A stretch of 64,000 bases of DNA from Branchinecta lynchi (Eukaryota > Arthropoda > Branchiopoda > Anostraca > Branchinectidae). Shown one piece after another: positions 20,960 through 34,200 of this stretch. The stretch is taken from positions 18,575,304-18,639,303 of the forward strand of contig JAKZAP010000007.1 in the NCBI GenBank assembly GCA_023053575.1. The letters are read 5' to 3'. The position numbers were made by a program, and so were the translations under genes. The notes beneath the pieces were generated by a model. It did not search any database. It was given only the letters and a program-made list of their open reading frames with translations, and was not told the origin of the DNA. Numbering within the stretch: the first letter of the stretch is position 1; each line of letters begins with the position of its first letter.

Positions 20960-22445
20960 CTAAAACGTTAAGGAAAATGCCATTGTAGCCATAAAATAAT
21001 TAACAAATAATTAACAGGAATTAGACCATGCCGTTCATATAAAATTTCGCTGGAGAGAAGACAAGCCTCGGTGCCAGCTTCTAACATATCTGCTCAAGAC
21101 AAACCAAAGTGAGCGCTGCAGGCGAAATTTGTTCGACCCGAGCAAAATTCAACTACTCCTTTACAACTTCTACCTTTTAATGTAGCTTAGTTAGACCCCA
21201 AATCTCAAGCTTAGAGCTGCACATAAATGATGCACACTTCAGCTAAATAGAAATAGGGTAGGACTACGAAAGAGCTGCAGGCAAAATTTGTTAAACCTGC
21301 CTTTACTCGGCAATATCCGACTACTTGACACACAAAATCTTGCTTTTAATGTGGCTCAGATCCCAAGCAACAGCTTTTACCCTATGTACCCAAGACAAAT
21401 TTAAACTCAGAGCCGCAGGCGATTTTTTCGTAATCCGACTTTTTTCTGGCATTTCTAGCTTTTAAGGTGGCTGAAATCTTAGACCTAAAACCTCACCTAA
21501 ATTACGGGCCATTCAACCAGATAGCGAGTGGGTTACGATGAAAGACGGCGCAGGTAAAGTTTTGCAGGCTGCCTACGATATTACATATCTGTCTGTGCAC
21601 CAATAACTCGCAAACGAAGTGGGATATTTTCCCGGAAGTTAGTACGTGGTAGTGCTTCCACTTTGAATTTAGACCACAAAAAATAGTGCAATCGTCAGGC
21701 TCGTTACACAGTGCTTACAAAAGCTGTTTATGTGCAAACCTTACTCCGCAAAAAAAACTGTCTCTTTTTAAGATAAGGAGATACTTGCGCAGAACCAGAT
21801 AGGATACTGATGAAATGTCGCGTCACAGGCTAAATTTTCTAAATCAGCGAAATCCACTTAACTGTTTCGTATGGTACGCTCAAAACTTATGACTGTCTCT
21901 AATATACGACTAGAAAATCTCTTCGTAAAATATCACAAGAAATGGGTAATTTTCAGGGAAAATTCGCGGTTGATGTCATTCTAGCAAGTTCTGTTTGACT
22001 GTGATTCTGACAAATGAAAACACAGAAGTGTGAATCTGACAATCTTAAAACATAGTACTAAAATCTCCATGGAACAATACGACCAGAAACAGGTCATTTG
22101 AAGGCGAAGTTCACGATTAGCTAACTGCTTTGTCTGCCTTTATCTGGCAAGGTCAAAACTTACAACTGTCTCTAATTTACGACCAGAAAGTCCCTGTGTA
22201 AAGAAACGGTTTTTTTTTCAGGCGAAATTCGCTGTTGATGTCATTCTGGCAAGCTCAAACATACAACTTTCCGGAAAACTCAGAACACACAACTGTGAAT
22301 CTGAAAACATATAAACAGAAATTTCTTTGTCGCCATACAACTAAAAAATGTGGTTAGTGGATGAAATTCATGTTTGGTAACCGCTTTTATGTCATTCTGA
22401 AAAGCACAAAACATACTACTGTCATACAGACAAGCTCAAAATATA
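20960..22445. repeat. Family C: diverged modular repeat array
   Basis: Four modules of about 140 bases start with GAGCGCTGCAGGCGAAATTTG (about 21110, 21260, 21405, 21535) and end in CTTTTAATGTAGCT. From 21880 a second set of modules shares ACTGTCTCTAAT.TACGACTAGAAA and TTGATGTCATTCT. Single C modules recur at about 35230, 35720 and 55630-55830. No coding frame. Confidence 0.5.
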
Positions 22446-22466
22446 CGACTGAGAGTAGATTCTCTG

Positions 22467-22512
22467 GATCATGGGGGGTGAGTCACCCCCCCTCCCCTTC
22501 GAACCGCCCCTG
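22467..22512. repeat. GC-rich palindromic end of a hAT-like MITE
   Basis: GGGGGGTGAGTCACCCCCC is followed by CTCCCCTTCGAACCGCCCCTG, the reverse of the arrangement at 7363-7402. 22513-22960 holds nothing recognisable. Confidence 0.4.
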
Positions 22513-23055
22513 GTCAAGAGGCAAAATATGTGCCTTTTCTCTGTTTTGAAGCTGCTTTGAAAAGGGATTTTCTGGCTATTGACTTTGCTAACTCAACCTT
22601 TTTCATCATTTTGTAGTCAGTTGAGGTAAGGTTAGAATGAAGGGATCTTGTTTGAAAAGTAAAATATAATTAACTAAAAATATTGAAGCAATATTTATTT
22701 ATCAATAAGTAAAACATTAGCTTTAATCTAGTATGTTTACCATATTTGTTGGTTCCTTTTTAAGCCAGATTGATTATTCTGAAGGAAAGACTTCTCCAGA
22801 AATTTGAACTCTTGTCTTAGGTTGGATACCTCCTGTATATTATCTGGTCTATCCCACAGAATAAATAAATAATATGAGGAAGGTATGGAAGTATTCTTGT
22901 ATGTATGTGTTTATGCTACTTAGTCCAGAAGTAAAAATATAGAACTAATCAATTTATCCCAAACCCTTTAGTTTTGAATACTCTACGCCAAACATTGGCT
23001 ATATCTAGGATTTGGCATACTCTATACCTTAAGACTGATAAATATTCTTTGAGCC

Positions 23056-23185
23056 CAAGCTGACTTTGAAACATATATTCAAACAACGTTTACAACGGAT
23101 ACGTCAGCTACGATTCTTCATCAGCGATATTTCGGCCCTTCTTTGCAAGGGTCCTCGTCAGGCTGTCAATCTTCTCGGTCAAAGT
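23056..23185 (-). repeat. Dispersed hairpin motif (hammerhead-core-like), best copy
   Basis: On the minus strand CTGACGA (23155-23161) is followed by the hairpin GGACCCTT..AAGGGCC (23134-23154) and GAAATATCGCTGATG. This order matches the C3-A9, stem II and G12-A14 core of a hammerhead ribozyme. Stems I and III are not evident by eye. Confidence 0.5.
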
Positions 23186-23494
23186 CGGGGAAGGAAACAA
23201 ACCTGTAATAAAAAACTGAAGCTTCTACCGACTATAAATATCTTATTAGGGTAAATTGCTTTCAAATACCACTTTAACGAAAAAACTTTTGAACCTGATA
23301 TTTAAATTTTGACACAGACACTGTTTTTGCTGCACGATTGGGGAAATGAAAGGAAGTTTTTTTCTGCGTTTTGATCAGCTTTGGTTTTGTTATTAATAAG
23401 GGACTGAAAACTTAAATATTATTTCATTAATTACCTCGTTCCACGTTTCTATTATGGAGTACTCGCCTGTATCTATTACTTTTAATAATTAACA

Positions 23495-23710
23495 CTGAAT
23501 AACCAGTGCCAAATGCTGGATAGGCCTACCTGCTGGTACCCTAACCCTGCTGAACCCTGCTACTCTAGTATAGAGGAATTCTGATTGGTTGATTTCTGAG
23601 CCTCACTCAAATCATCAATATTTTATCTGGCTACAGTGTCCAGCATTTGGCTTAGTGTATCCAGCGTTTGGTATTGGGTATGCCCAACGCAGGATATACT
23701 TAATGTTTTG
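23495..23710. repeat. GGCATA-type MITE fragment
   Basis: CCAGTGCCAAATGCTGGATA, GATTGGTTGATTT, TCATCAATATTTT and CCAGCATTTGGC are shared in order with 20100-20330. The left terminus is missing. A relative of the right end, AAAAATCAAGGGTTTGTGG, is at 24200-24220. Confidence 0.6.
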
Positions 23711-23769
23711 CATGTTGTGTGTTTTTGCATTTTTTTCATTATTTTCTCTCATACGGTACTCCATTTCTG

Positions 23770-24158
23770 ATTTTTGGGATCCCAAAATGTAAGTGGAGAG
23801 ATACCTATGACACAGCAAAAGTTGTCCGTCTGTCCGCACGATAACTCTCGAAGGGATTGAGATATTTTGATGAAACTTGGTAGTAGGATCCTTTGGGTCA
23901 AATTACAGGTCAACTTCAAAGATGGGCTCTGTAGCCTTATATTTGAGGGTGGGGGAGGGGTTTCAAATTAAGGGGCAAAAAAAGTATTTTTTGAAAGCTA
24001 TTTAGATAGTTGATTTAAGGGTAAGGGGACATGCTGAATTCGAATATGAAACTCATTTTCTCGCCGAACAAATAGTTCACCCGGATTCCGGCTAAAACCG
24101 TAGCAAATATTTAAATATTGGGATCCCATCGAAACCTTTAGTCTTGTTTTCTTAAAAA
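23770..24158 (+). repeat. Dispersed repeat family R1, short copy
   Basis: It begins TTTTTGGGATCCCAAAATG, then TAAGTGGAGAGATACCTATG and CACGATAACTCTCGAAGG. Only one module with CATGCTGAATTCG and CCGGATTCCGGC follows before ATTGGGATCCCATCGAAACC. A reversed fragment lies at about 24500-24615. Confidence 0.7.
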
Positions 24159-25102
24159 TGGGAAATAAATTTCATTCATTTATTCATTCATAGGGTAGCC
24201 AAAAATCAAGGGTTTGTGGTAGACTGGGTCAAATCAGAACATGTTGACACTAAAAACTGCATACTATTGGTTAATTCTGCAGAGACAGTGATCAGACATC
24301 AGACTGGGATCAATTTTTGTTGGATGTTTGCTTCGGTGTTTTCACACCATCAACAGCAATTTTTTTTTTATGCAACTGGAGTCCGAAATCGACGATTAGA
24401 GACATACGCCATCTGTCGGCAATAACCTGAACTTATTGCCTAGATGGTGTATGTGTTTACACCATTGTTGGGAATGACAACGAAACTGGATGCAGCCCTC
24501 TTGAGCCGCAACACTAACACCAAGTTTCATCAATATATCTCATTCCCTTCGACAGTTATCATCCAACCTATACAAAGTCATAGGTATCCCTCTACTTACG
24601 TTGCGGGATCCCAAAAACTGACAGAATGCTGCCATTCCTTTAGCTGAAGCATGCAAATCATGTGTTTTGGTTCTAAACAGATTTGTCAACTGAACTGCTG
24701 TTTTGGCATTAGTTTTGTCTTTCAGTCCTCATGGGCCATAGTTGGAAGTGTAACTCATGACAAGAAAGAAATGGTGGTTCTAACCACTTGTAAAGCGTGC
24801 TGGAGCAGAGAGAAAAACTGAGATTCATTTTAGACGCCCTGTTTTGATATTGATTGAACGAATGTTGATTAATGTTCAGCAAAATTTATGTGAACTCTGT
24901 GAAAAATTCTTCATAAATGGGTGTTTGTGGGTTGACATGATGTCTTTCTACATGGTCATTGATGAATACTCTTATGTGTATTGGCGGACATCTGTCCTGT
25001 TTTTCTTTATTTTACCCTTTGTCTATAGTTTGATGAGACAGGAGGAACCAGTAGCACCATCTAATATTCTTAAAGCTATAGAAGTCAAACATTTTCTTCT
25101 AG

Positions 25103-25222
25103 GCATAAAAAAGATGATGACTGGATGCCAGATCCAGATGACCTTCCCTGTAACAAGAATAGGGGGAGGAAGCCAGCAAAGGTGCCAACCTTTAGTAGTC
25201 AAGAATTGGAGAGAGGATACAT
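25103..25222 (+). CDS. BRD10: BRD10-like gene, first recognisable exon
   Basis: It follows TTTTCTTCTAG and ends before GTAAGTC. The frame gives HKKDDDWMPDPDDL, then NRGRKPAKVP, an AT-hook-like basic core, then SSQELERGYM. The last residues run into the helix that precedes the bromodomain in BRD10. The donor interrupts the ATG codon of the final Met after two bases. An alternative frame is open across the exon but reads on through the donor and lacks similarity. Confidence 0.75.
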
Positions 25223-28200
25223 GTAAGTCAACTTGTCTTTTCTTATTTTGTGATTTCTCTATGAAAAAAATGGGTCTCGACTGGTGAAAAAAACCCAGAT
25301 ATAATCCCTCTGCGAATCCATAAGTGCTTGCAGTCAACACTGCAGGATTTAATAATTTTCTGTATATATACGCTTGGGGGGGGGGGGGGAGCTACATTTT
25401 ATTCGAGCTATTATTTCGGACGTTCGTGGGTAGGGCCCTCTTCAGGCTCAAGCTGGAAAATGAACTAAATATTGAAGTTAATTAAAAAACAAATTGAAAT
25501 TTTCGATGACTGTCCACCAAGAATAAAGTTCTGTGGATCCGTCTTGTTAGATTCATTTCAAGTATTTATGCATGTTTTTTCATTTAAGGATTCTGGAGAA
25601 CCTGACGAAAAATAAGAACATCAGTTGGAATTTCTTAGAGGCTGTTGATCCTGTCAACGATTGTGCAGCTGATTACTATGAAATCACACAGAAGCCCATG
25701 TGGTTCAAGAAAATCAGGGATAAATTCTTTTCTCAAGAATACTTCCACCTTCAGGATGTTATCCGAGACATCAGACAAGTTTTCTTCAATGCATATTTCT
25801 ACAATGGTGCTGATAACCTCGTGTCAAAGCGGGCTTTGCGTCTTGAGAATCTTCTGGAAGAGCAGCTTCAGCTATTACCCTCTGATCTGCAGAATGCTTG
25901 TTGTTTAACTGCATGTTATGGAGAAGACTACTGTTCGAACTTTGATAAAGAAACAAATGCAAAAATAGCCAGAAAGGATGGTCTCTCCTACCTTCTAGTC
26001 CATGCAATAGCTGACCGAGACAAGTTTGAGACTGAAAGAAAACTAAAACAGGAACTGGAAGTGAAGACTAAGCGTGAAGTGGAACAGACAAGAAGGGGAG
26101 AGTGGAATGACATTATGGAATGTAAAGAACTCAAAGAATACTTGCATACTGCATGGGAGGTTCCACAGATTGGGCAGTTTCTATCACTAGCAAGTGCGAC
26201 CCTGAATTTTCAGCCATTGACTGTTTTTGAACTGGAGCGAATGTTACTCTGTCCCCAATTGTCTAATAGTCTTGATCTCCTTATGACAACTCTCCTTTCT
26301 AACCCTTTTCTCAGACCTAAGCTGGGAGAGAAGCCCCCGATGCCCTATTCATATTGGTCAGTGAAGCTAGCGAATCGGGTAACAGATTGGTTTAAAATAT
26401 ACACGAAAGAAAAGAAAAATGTCATAAAGCTTGTGAGTGACTATGGACTGGAAAAGTCTTTCTGGGAGGAGCTCGATCACAAGAACCCATTTGAGCAAAC
26501 AGAGTTTTCTGACCTCTCCCTAAAACAAAGGTGGATTGTTTTAAAGGGCATCTGCGATTACGTAATGCATGCTCATAAGTCAGTCCAGGAGGCGGTTATG
26601 AACGAGAGTGACGAGCTGCAAACTCCTCGGATCCTTGGGGAGGATGGCAATGGTTATGAGTATTTTTACCTTCCCCAAGTGACAGGATGGGATGTTAGAG
26701 TTTATAAGCAGAAGCAGAATGTTTACTCACCTGAAGAGGATGATGTCTGGGCTGATCTGTTCAAAGAACGTGGAAGAGACTTGGCAGAATTTGAAGAGCG
26801 AGTGGAAGCAGCTAAGTTACAAGGTAAATGTGAATAAAGCAATTGATGTTAGTAGATCTACTTTAGGCCTTGGGAGGCTAACACAGTTACACTTACAGGG
26901 CCAATTTTTCAGAGCATAAGACAAATGATGAGCACCATAACCCTGACCTTACAAACTGATGCTACTATAATGAAATTCTGAGTGGTTGTTTTTCTAACTT
27001 CACTCGGGTTAGGGTACTCTGCATCTGACATACGGTAACCAGAATTTGGCATAGGCCATGCTAAACTGTGGATATACACGACGTTTGGCATAGCCCCTAA
27101 AAAAATCAGGGGTTTTTGGTAGACTGGTTGAACAGGGGTAGGACAAGTATAAGCTTTTAAATGTCATTCAGAAAATAAGACTTTCTACAGTGTATTTTAT
27201 TTCAGCCAATTCTGCTTTAAGTTGTGTGTGTTGGTAGCTTCTTGCAATCGCGCCTGCTCTCTGCAATGAAGTGATTTAACACTATTTGTTTTGAATATTT
27301 GAAAATTAGCCCTTCATTCGCTAGAGCCGGGTTCAGACGTTCCTCCCTGCCCTCCAATCCATTAACTTAACATTTTTGTTTATTTAAAAGTGCAGTGCCT
27401 TTGGAGTCAAGTTAGGTTCGCACATGGTATCACACTTACAACTTTTACTGTGCAGTAGTTAGCAGCTTGGGAACTTTTCTGTCAGATCGTTTATATTGAT
27501 TAATGATGCAGCGGCAATCTTGCTAGTGAAAAGATGATTTTCATTTTTGACAGTAAAAAAATAGAAAACCGTGATTTTCATTTTTGTTGTTCCTTTTTCT
27601 TGATGAGCTAGATGGTATCACACTTACAACTTTTACTGTGCAGTAGTTAGCTGCTTGGGAACTTTTCTGTCAGATCGTTTATATTGATTAATGATGCAGC
27701 GGCAATCTTGCTAGTGAAAAAGATGATTTTCATTTTTGACAGTAAAAAAATAGAAAACCGTGATTTTCATTTTTTTTGTTCCTTTTTCTTGATGAGCTAG
27801 CTATCCCTCTAAGATGGTGTGCGAAGACCCCCGAAAATCACGGTTTTCTATTTTTATGGCACTTGCAGCCTCTGGCCATATACCGAGCGCAATTCCGTCT
27901 GTCTGTCGGCCGGTCCGGATTTTTTGTCACACTTGTTCAAGTTAGGGTACTTCCAGATGTACTAGGACGACGAAACATGGCCGGCAATCAGGGACCAGAC
28001 CAAACTAACCTGGAAAACATCAGTTTCCTAATCCGACCATCTGGGGGGGAGGGGGGGGGGGGAGGGCGTGGGGATCTGGAAAATTGAGTAGTGTGGAACT
28101 TTCAAACGGGTGATCGGATTGGAATGAAACTTGACAACTGAATAAAGGACATATGACCGGATTCGGTAGCTATGGGGGGGGGGGGGGTCGGAAATCTCGA

Positions 28201-31200
28201 GAAACGGTTAGAATTGATGGATCGTAGTGAAACTTGCGGGGAAGAACAAGCATCTGCTCCAGATAAATCGCTTACACATTTGGACTGGATCCAGACCCTT
28301 GTGGAGAGGGAATGGAGGGGAGATTGCCGGAATTCCGGTGATGTCAGTTTGGGGATTTTCGCGATGATACTTGGGAGGCATATCAGGGACCCGACCCGAC
28401 CAAACTAACTTGGCAACAATCAGTTTCTCGATCCGACCATCTGGAGGGGGGGGGGGGGAATGGAAAATTGAGTAGTGTGTAGCTTTCGAACGGGTGATCG
28501 AATTGGAATGAAACTTGATGAGTGAATCAAGGACATATTTTTGATGTCCCATTTAAAGTCCGGGCCGAATTCGGTAGCTATGGGGGAGCTGGGGGGGGGG
28601 GAACCGGAAATCTCGAGAAACGGTTAGAATGGAAGGATTAGATAGAAACTTGCTGGGAAGAACAAGCATCTGTCCAAGATAAATCGTTTACGTAATTGGA
28701 CTGGATCCGGACCCTTAGGGGGGAGTCGAGCGAGGAGGAATCCGGAATATCGAGTTATGCGTAACTTTGGAACGGGTGATGGGATTTGAGTGAAACGTGC
28801 TATTAATTTACGGCGTCTTAGATCGCTCTTCCAGCAAGACAAGGTGGGGTGACCTCCTGTAATCTATCGCTTGTTGGTAAGCTGTGGTTGTTACATCGGT
28901 TAACTGGCATCCCAACCTAGCTAACCCTGTTCATCTAACTACGGCTTATTAGCCTGCAGGCCATTCTCAAGGCATGTTAAAGCCACAAAGGTTAAAGGAT
29001 TCATAAGTCGTTCTGTTGCATCCACGCTGAATCAGAAAGATTTGTGTGATGCACTATTTATTGTATGAACCAGTCATAGACAGTATTTTTCGGAAGATTT
29101 ATAACATGATTGCATGTAGCAGCTATCGTATCATATAAATATGTTTCTATCTTTACTTTTTAGCTGAAGCAAAAGCTAGAGAAGAAGAAGAGCGGAGAGT
29201 GAGTAAAAGGAAAAAATCAAAAGTTGTCAGCACCCCGCATCCTAAGCGCAGCAAATCAGATAAACCGTCTGCCCAAAGACCCAAACCCACGTCCCGTCCT
29301 CGCAAGGCAGATTCAGAAGGTGTCTCCAAGTTGACACATAAAAAAGCTAGTGTCGTCAAAGCCCCCAAGTCTTCGCGGAAAGAACCTACGCCGGTCCCAG
29401 AACCTGACGTTGCTGAGGAAGGTACACCAGCTAGAATATCTGCTCGAATTAGGGAGAGGGGAGGGAAGCGACGGAGTTTTTTTGGCTATGATGACGCTGA
29501 TGAAGATTTGCCCCTGTCCGCTATGAAGAAAAGCCTGGCGAAGGATGGTGTCCATCTTGGAGTTGGTCCAAAGAACTCGAAGATGGGTACGAAGAATTCT
29601 GATGAGAGTGAGGTCTGTTTTGCAGTTCTTTTTAGAAGCGTCATCCTCTTCATTATTCCCGTCACTAATTTTACCGATGCGTACAATACGCTATACTTAC
29701 AATTCAGATCTTATTTTCTTTTCTTAAAATAAATTTGTATCAGTTAAATAAATAATCAACTACAATCAGAAAGTCTAAAAATATAGTGAACAGTAAGAAC
29801 AAGAGCTACAAGCTGAACTGGCAATTATTACGGACAGTGGATAGGCGACTTTAAGTATGGGAAATTCTCGGAAAACGTCCAATTTGTTTGGTCCCTACTC
29901 TTGAAACATCGTCTTCGGGACAGTCATCCAAATCCCCATTACAGGTCTAGATGTGGTTCAGGCCAAGGACTGGCACATCGGGGCATCTAATATTAGTCTA
30001 TTATCAACCATCAAGCTTCACCCAAATCGTTAGATTTCTGTGAAACGTCCGGTACCTCCTCTGACTCCGCCCACCGAAGTCGGGTCCAGACAGGACCCAA
30101 AATAGCACTCCAGTCTCATTTGACCTTCATTTCATTACAGACTCATCCTTATTGCTACACTCGTTCCGTCCTTAGACATACTACACATTTCCGAAACCCC
30201 TCCTCCAGCTCTCCCCACTACAGACGATGCTACCCCTCTCGAACTTCCCCCAATGTCCAGTCTGGTTCGAATACATAAATGTCAGATCTAGCGCATTTGC
30301 TTATATTTGCCCCCTTCAAATTTCATTCAAATCTGAGAATTTCCAGAAAGTCCCCCCCCCCCCCCCTACAGAGGTAGTATTCGGTCCAGGCATCGTCCAT
30401 GGCCTTTGTACCGTCCAAGCTTCATCAGTATCCCTCAGTTTGTTTGGTCCCTAAGGGGTCACACATTTCGGGGACCCCATCCCCCCCTACCATATCCAAA
30501 TGCGATTCGGACAAAATGTGGCTACCCTCCTCAGACTTCCTCCGATGTCGGGTCCGGTTTGGACACATGAATCTCACGCCTAGGGCATTTGTTCCTGCTA
30601 CCCATCAAGTTTCATTTGAATCGGCGAACTTCCGGAAAATGTCCAGTAGGCTACCCCGATGAAAAATTCTTTGACTGTGGTGCATGTATTGATATGTAAT
30701 AATATCAAGAACAAATAATCAGATAGAACTTCTGTATTTAGTTGCATGCAGCGAAAATGACAAGCCCGACAAAAGTGAGCGAACCTAGAGGTATTTACTC
30801 TAGCTTTGAGCTGATGTTGATACCCGTTTACTCCTCTTCCGTCTTCGCCGTTGCTTATCGTAAAAGAGATAGTGAAGGAGGCTGGCAGGAGGCGTACTCC
30901 GGGTGCTGACCCGCTCTGGAGTGCGTCCATAGAACCAATCAGCTTTGACTGCTATTTTTCCTCACCAGCGACTTAACAGCGATTTAGCTATTTGTAGAGG
31001 TAACGAAACGTGATGGGGCGCGAAGCTAGTAACCTCTGCTCGTTAGCGGACAGGGTATGGGGGAATATTCGACTCCGTATAGTCGTATTACAGAGACAGG
31101 TAGACAGAGGTTCTGTCAGATTATTGGTTCTTGGTAGTATGGAATACTTTCATTGGACATGCCTCCGACTGTGTTAATCATAAGTAGTAGCATCCAATCT

Positions 31201-34200
31201 TGCTGTAGTAGCATCCAGTTTGCTAGAAGTAGCATGCAGTGGCAACAGTTACTACTACATGCTACTTTTCGTACAACTCCATACGACTAATTCTCGAAAA
31301 AATTTCGTTGGGACCCTCCTCCCCTCCAACTCCCACCCCTCACCGTGGCCGGATCTGGTCCGGACCTCAAACCAACTTATCTTAAGCCTACGACCTTTAT
31401 GCCCTCCAAGTTTCATGCCAGTCTCTCCATCCGTTTGGTCATGTATCTACGCTCCTACCACCCATCAAGTTCACATGAGTCGGATGATCCATTTGCAGCT
31501 GAAGCTTACAAGGGTCACAAGATACCAGATTCAGACTACCCTCCACACCCACACGGATGATCAAATCTGGGAAAACGTTTCGTTGAGCATTCGGTTAGGT
31601 CCTTTACATGCATGCCCGTGTCGTAATAAATAATAAATAAATGATGATTTAATCCGTAATATCTTTAAATACATAACTTTGGATACGTCAATTCACAAAA
31701 AAAAAATCAACACACGTCGACACATCGTCCTAGCTTTGGTGGGAGTGCCTGAATTAGCAACAGCGGGACAGACTGACAGACATTACGATTGGTAATTGCT
31801 ATATGACACTAGTGCCAAAGGCTGTAAGTGCCATACAAAAACAAGATACGAGGCAATAATTTAAAAACGTGAAACCCGGGGTCAAATGGTTGGCCTGGTA
31901 CTGGAACGGTGGTTAATTTTTTTGTTTTTTTTTTTGAAAGAAATTTGATTTCATTTTACCGTTTTCTTATTTATTTAGGATGGTAAATGCAGCCGTTCGG
32001 GCTCCGAGGAATCGACTGTCTCCCTGCCAACCACACCCTGTAAGAAACAGAAGAATTCTCCCCCTAAAAGAAGAGGCAGACAGAACCACAAGCTGACAAA
32101 ATCCATTAAAAACAGCTCTCGATCAAACAAAGCTCTTTCTTATCCCGATGCAGGCAGCACTACAATGTCTAGTGAACCACTAGTAAACAAGAAGGGCGGA
32201 AGTGCTGCTGATTTGAATGAAGCTGAACATGGGCTCGGACACTGTGATTCTGTGAACGGCAGGGAAGAAAAAGGGAATGTTTCAGATGAACCGGGTACCA
32301 GTGATGTTCCTAAGAGTGACACTAAGGAGGAAAATAGTGAAGTTGCGTCAGTGAATGTTGATGAAAAGGTTGGCAGCCACTCAGATAGTGCTGACGGAAA
32401 CAGTGAAGATTTTCAAGCAATAGTTGGCGGGAGTAGCGAAAACAACGGAATCACACATGAAGCTGCTGACACCTGTGATGTCGTTGATGGTGAGGGGGAA
32501 CGTCAGACTCACCTTATTGACCACAGCTCTAAAATTGGGTCTGGGTCTGCTCAGGGTAATAGTGAAAGTACCTCATCAATTCCTGGTGGAGATTGTCAAA
32601 CTGTGCCCCCAAGTCTTGACCCAGATATTGCTAGGGAATCTGAAGTAACTAAAAATAGGGAGAATGTGGCTGATGGTGTGGATGGAGTCGGTGGGAATTC
32701 TTCTGCAATTGTTGGAAATACTGAACTTTTGCCTGATCCTACTGATTCAAGTAGTAAAAATGTTGAGAAGGAAAACTGTGATCCAGATGGATCGTGTAAT
32801 TCCAAAGCCAAGCTTGACCTAGTGTGTCTTAAAGAACAAATTGAAGATGTGGAGAAATTAGCAATCCCCCTTGAGAAAGCCTCAGTTGTAACTCAGAATT
32901 CTGTTCAGCATTCCATGTCCAAAGACGAGTTTAATCTCAGTAAAGCTGAAGGCACAGAAAGCGAAAATTTGACTTTGAACTTGGCAGAAAATATTGAGTC
33001 GTCCAATGTATCATCTGGCAATGAGGAATCACAGATCTCAAGTTGTGTTGATCCCGAAGTAACCGTGAAAGTAGAAGAAACAGCGATGGAAGTTGATTCT
33101 CCTAAAACAGAATACATTACGAAAGAAGAGCCAGAAGCGTTAAGCATAAACGAAGAAGTAAAGGAAAAGATGAAGCCGTTTAAAAAGTTTGCAGAATCCA
33201 TCAGAGAGTCCCTTAAAGTCGGTGGAAGAAAGGCGGACCTGGCAGGATTCGACCTCGTGGCGTCAGGTTATAAAGAGCTGCAGGAGCTGGTCAGCAAATT
33301 AAACAAGTTGAAAAGCGGAGATAAGGTATGACAGTGTCCGTACTTGTAAAAGGGGTATTTCTTTTGCCCTAAGGCCGGGGGGGGGGGGGGGGGGTAGGTC
33401 TGATGGCGCTAATCAGAAAGTCAGCTGGGACGTTTTGGCTCCTTGGCAACGTTCTTCTTCAGGCTCTAGCTACTAACCTGCAATCATTCGCTGTAATAGA
33501 TCACATGTGATCTTGTGCTTGTGGACTGAATAGCATGAATAATCCTTTTAATAAAAAATAAGCACCTGAGATCCAGACCAAGAGGCTGAAGGAATTTAAA
33601 TAGGAAATTTATTTGTATTATTTTTTGTATATTTTTTTTTTATATACTGTGCAAATGCCTTTTTATTAGGCTGCATGGAATAAATCAGCTCATTCATTCA
33701 TTCATTGTACAGACAAAATTAGCCTATTAACAAAGAAGTTCAAATCCAAACAATTGGTATGCGAGGGAGCTGGATCGGTCACACTGCTTGAATGTCAGAT
33801 GGGTATTCAGGAGTCACTCCTCAGTAGCTTACAATAAATTTCAAGTCGTCTAGGCCACAGGGGTCGCCTGTCCTACAATGCTACCAGTTTCATGCAAGCA
33901 CAGAGATAAAGTGGAAAGAGACATGAACAATATTTACTATATAGGATTAGCTTATTGCATCCTGATATTAAAAACGAAGGTGTTGCATTGCCACCTAATC
34001 GCTGATGATCAATTATGCCCAGTGCTGATGGAAGAAAATTAAGAATTCTGGCGTCGCCAAACTGCGTCCAAGTGTAGAGCAAAGTGAGCAAGCGAGTAGC
34101 AACCTATAGGAAGCGGGTGTATTTTTTTCGGTCTGTGACACTTTCGAGAAAGGAAAAGGTTGATGGCATCACAGTATACATTTACTTTTTTTTTTCCAGG

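Noticed and set aside
24844..25287. 147-codon plus-strand frame overlapping the first bromodomain-gene exon
   Set aside because: It reads through both the acceptor at 25102 and the donor at 25223, in a frame without similarity. The other frame gives the family sequence that joins the next exon in phase.
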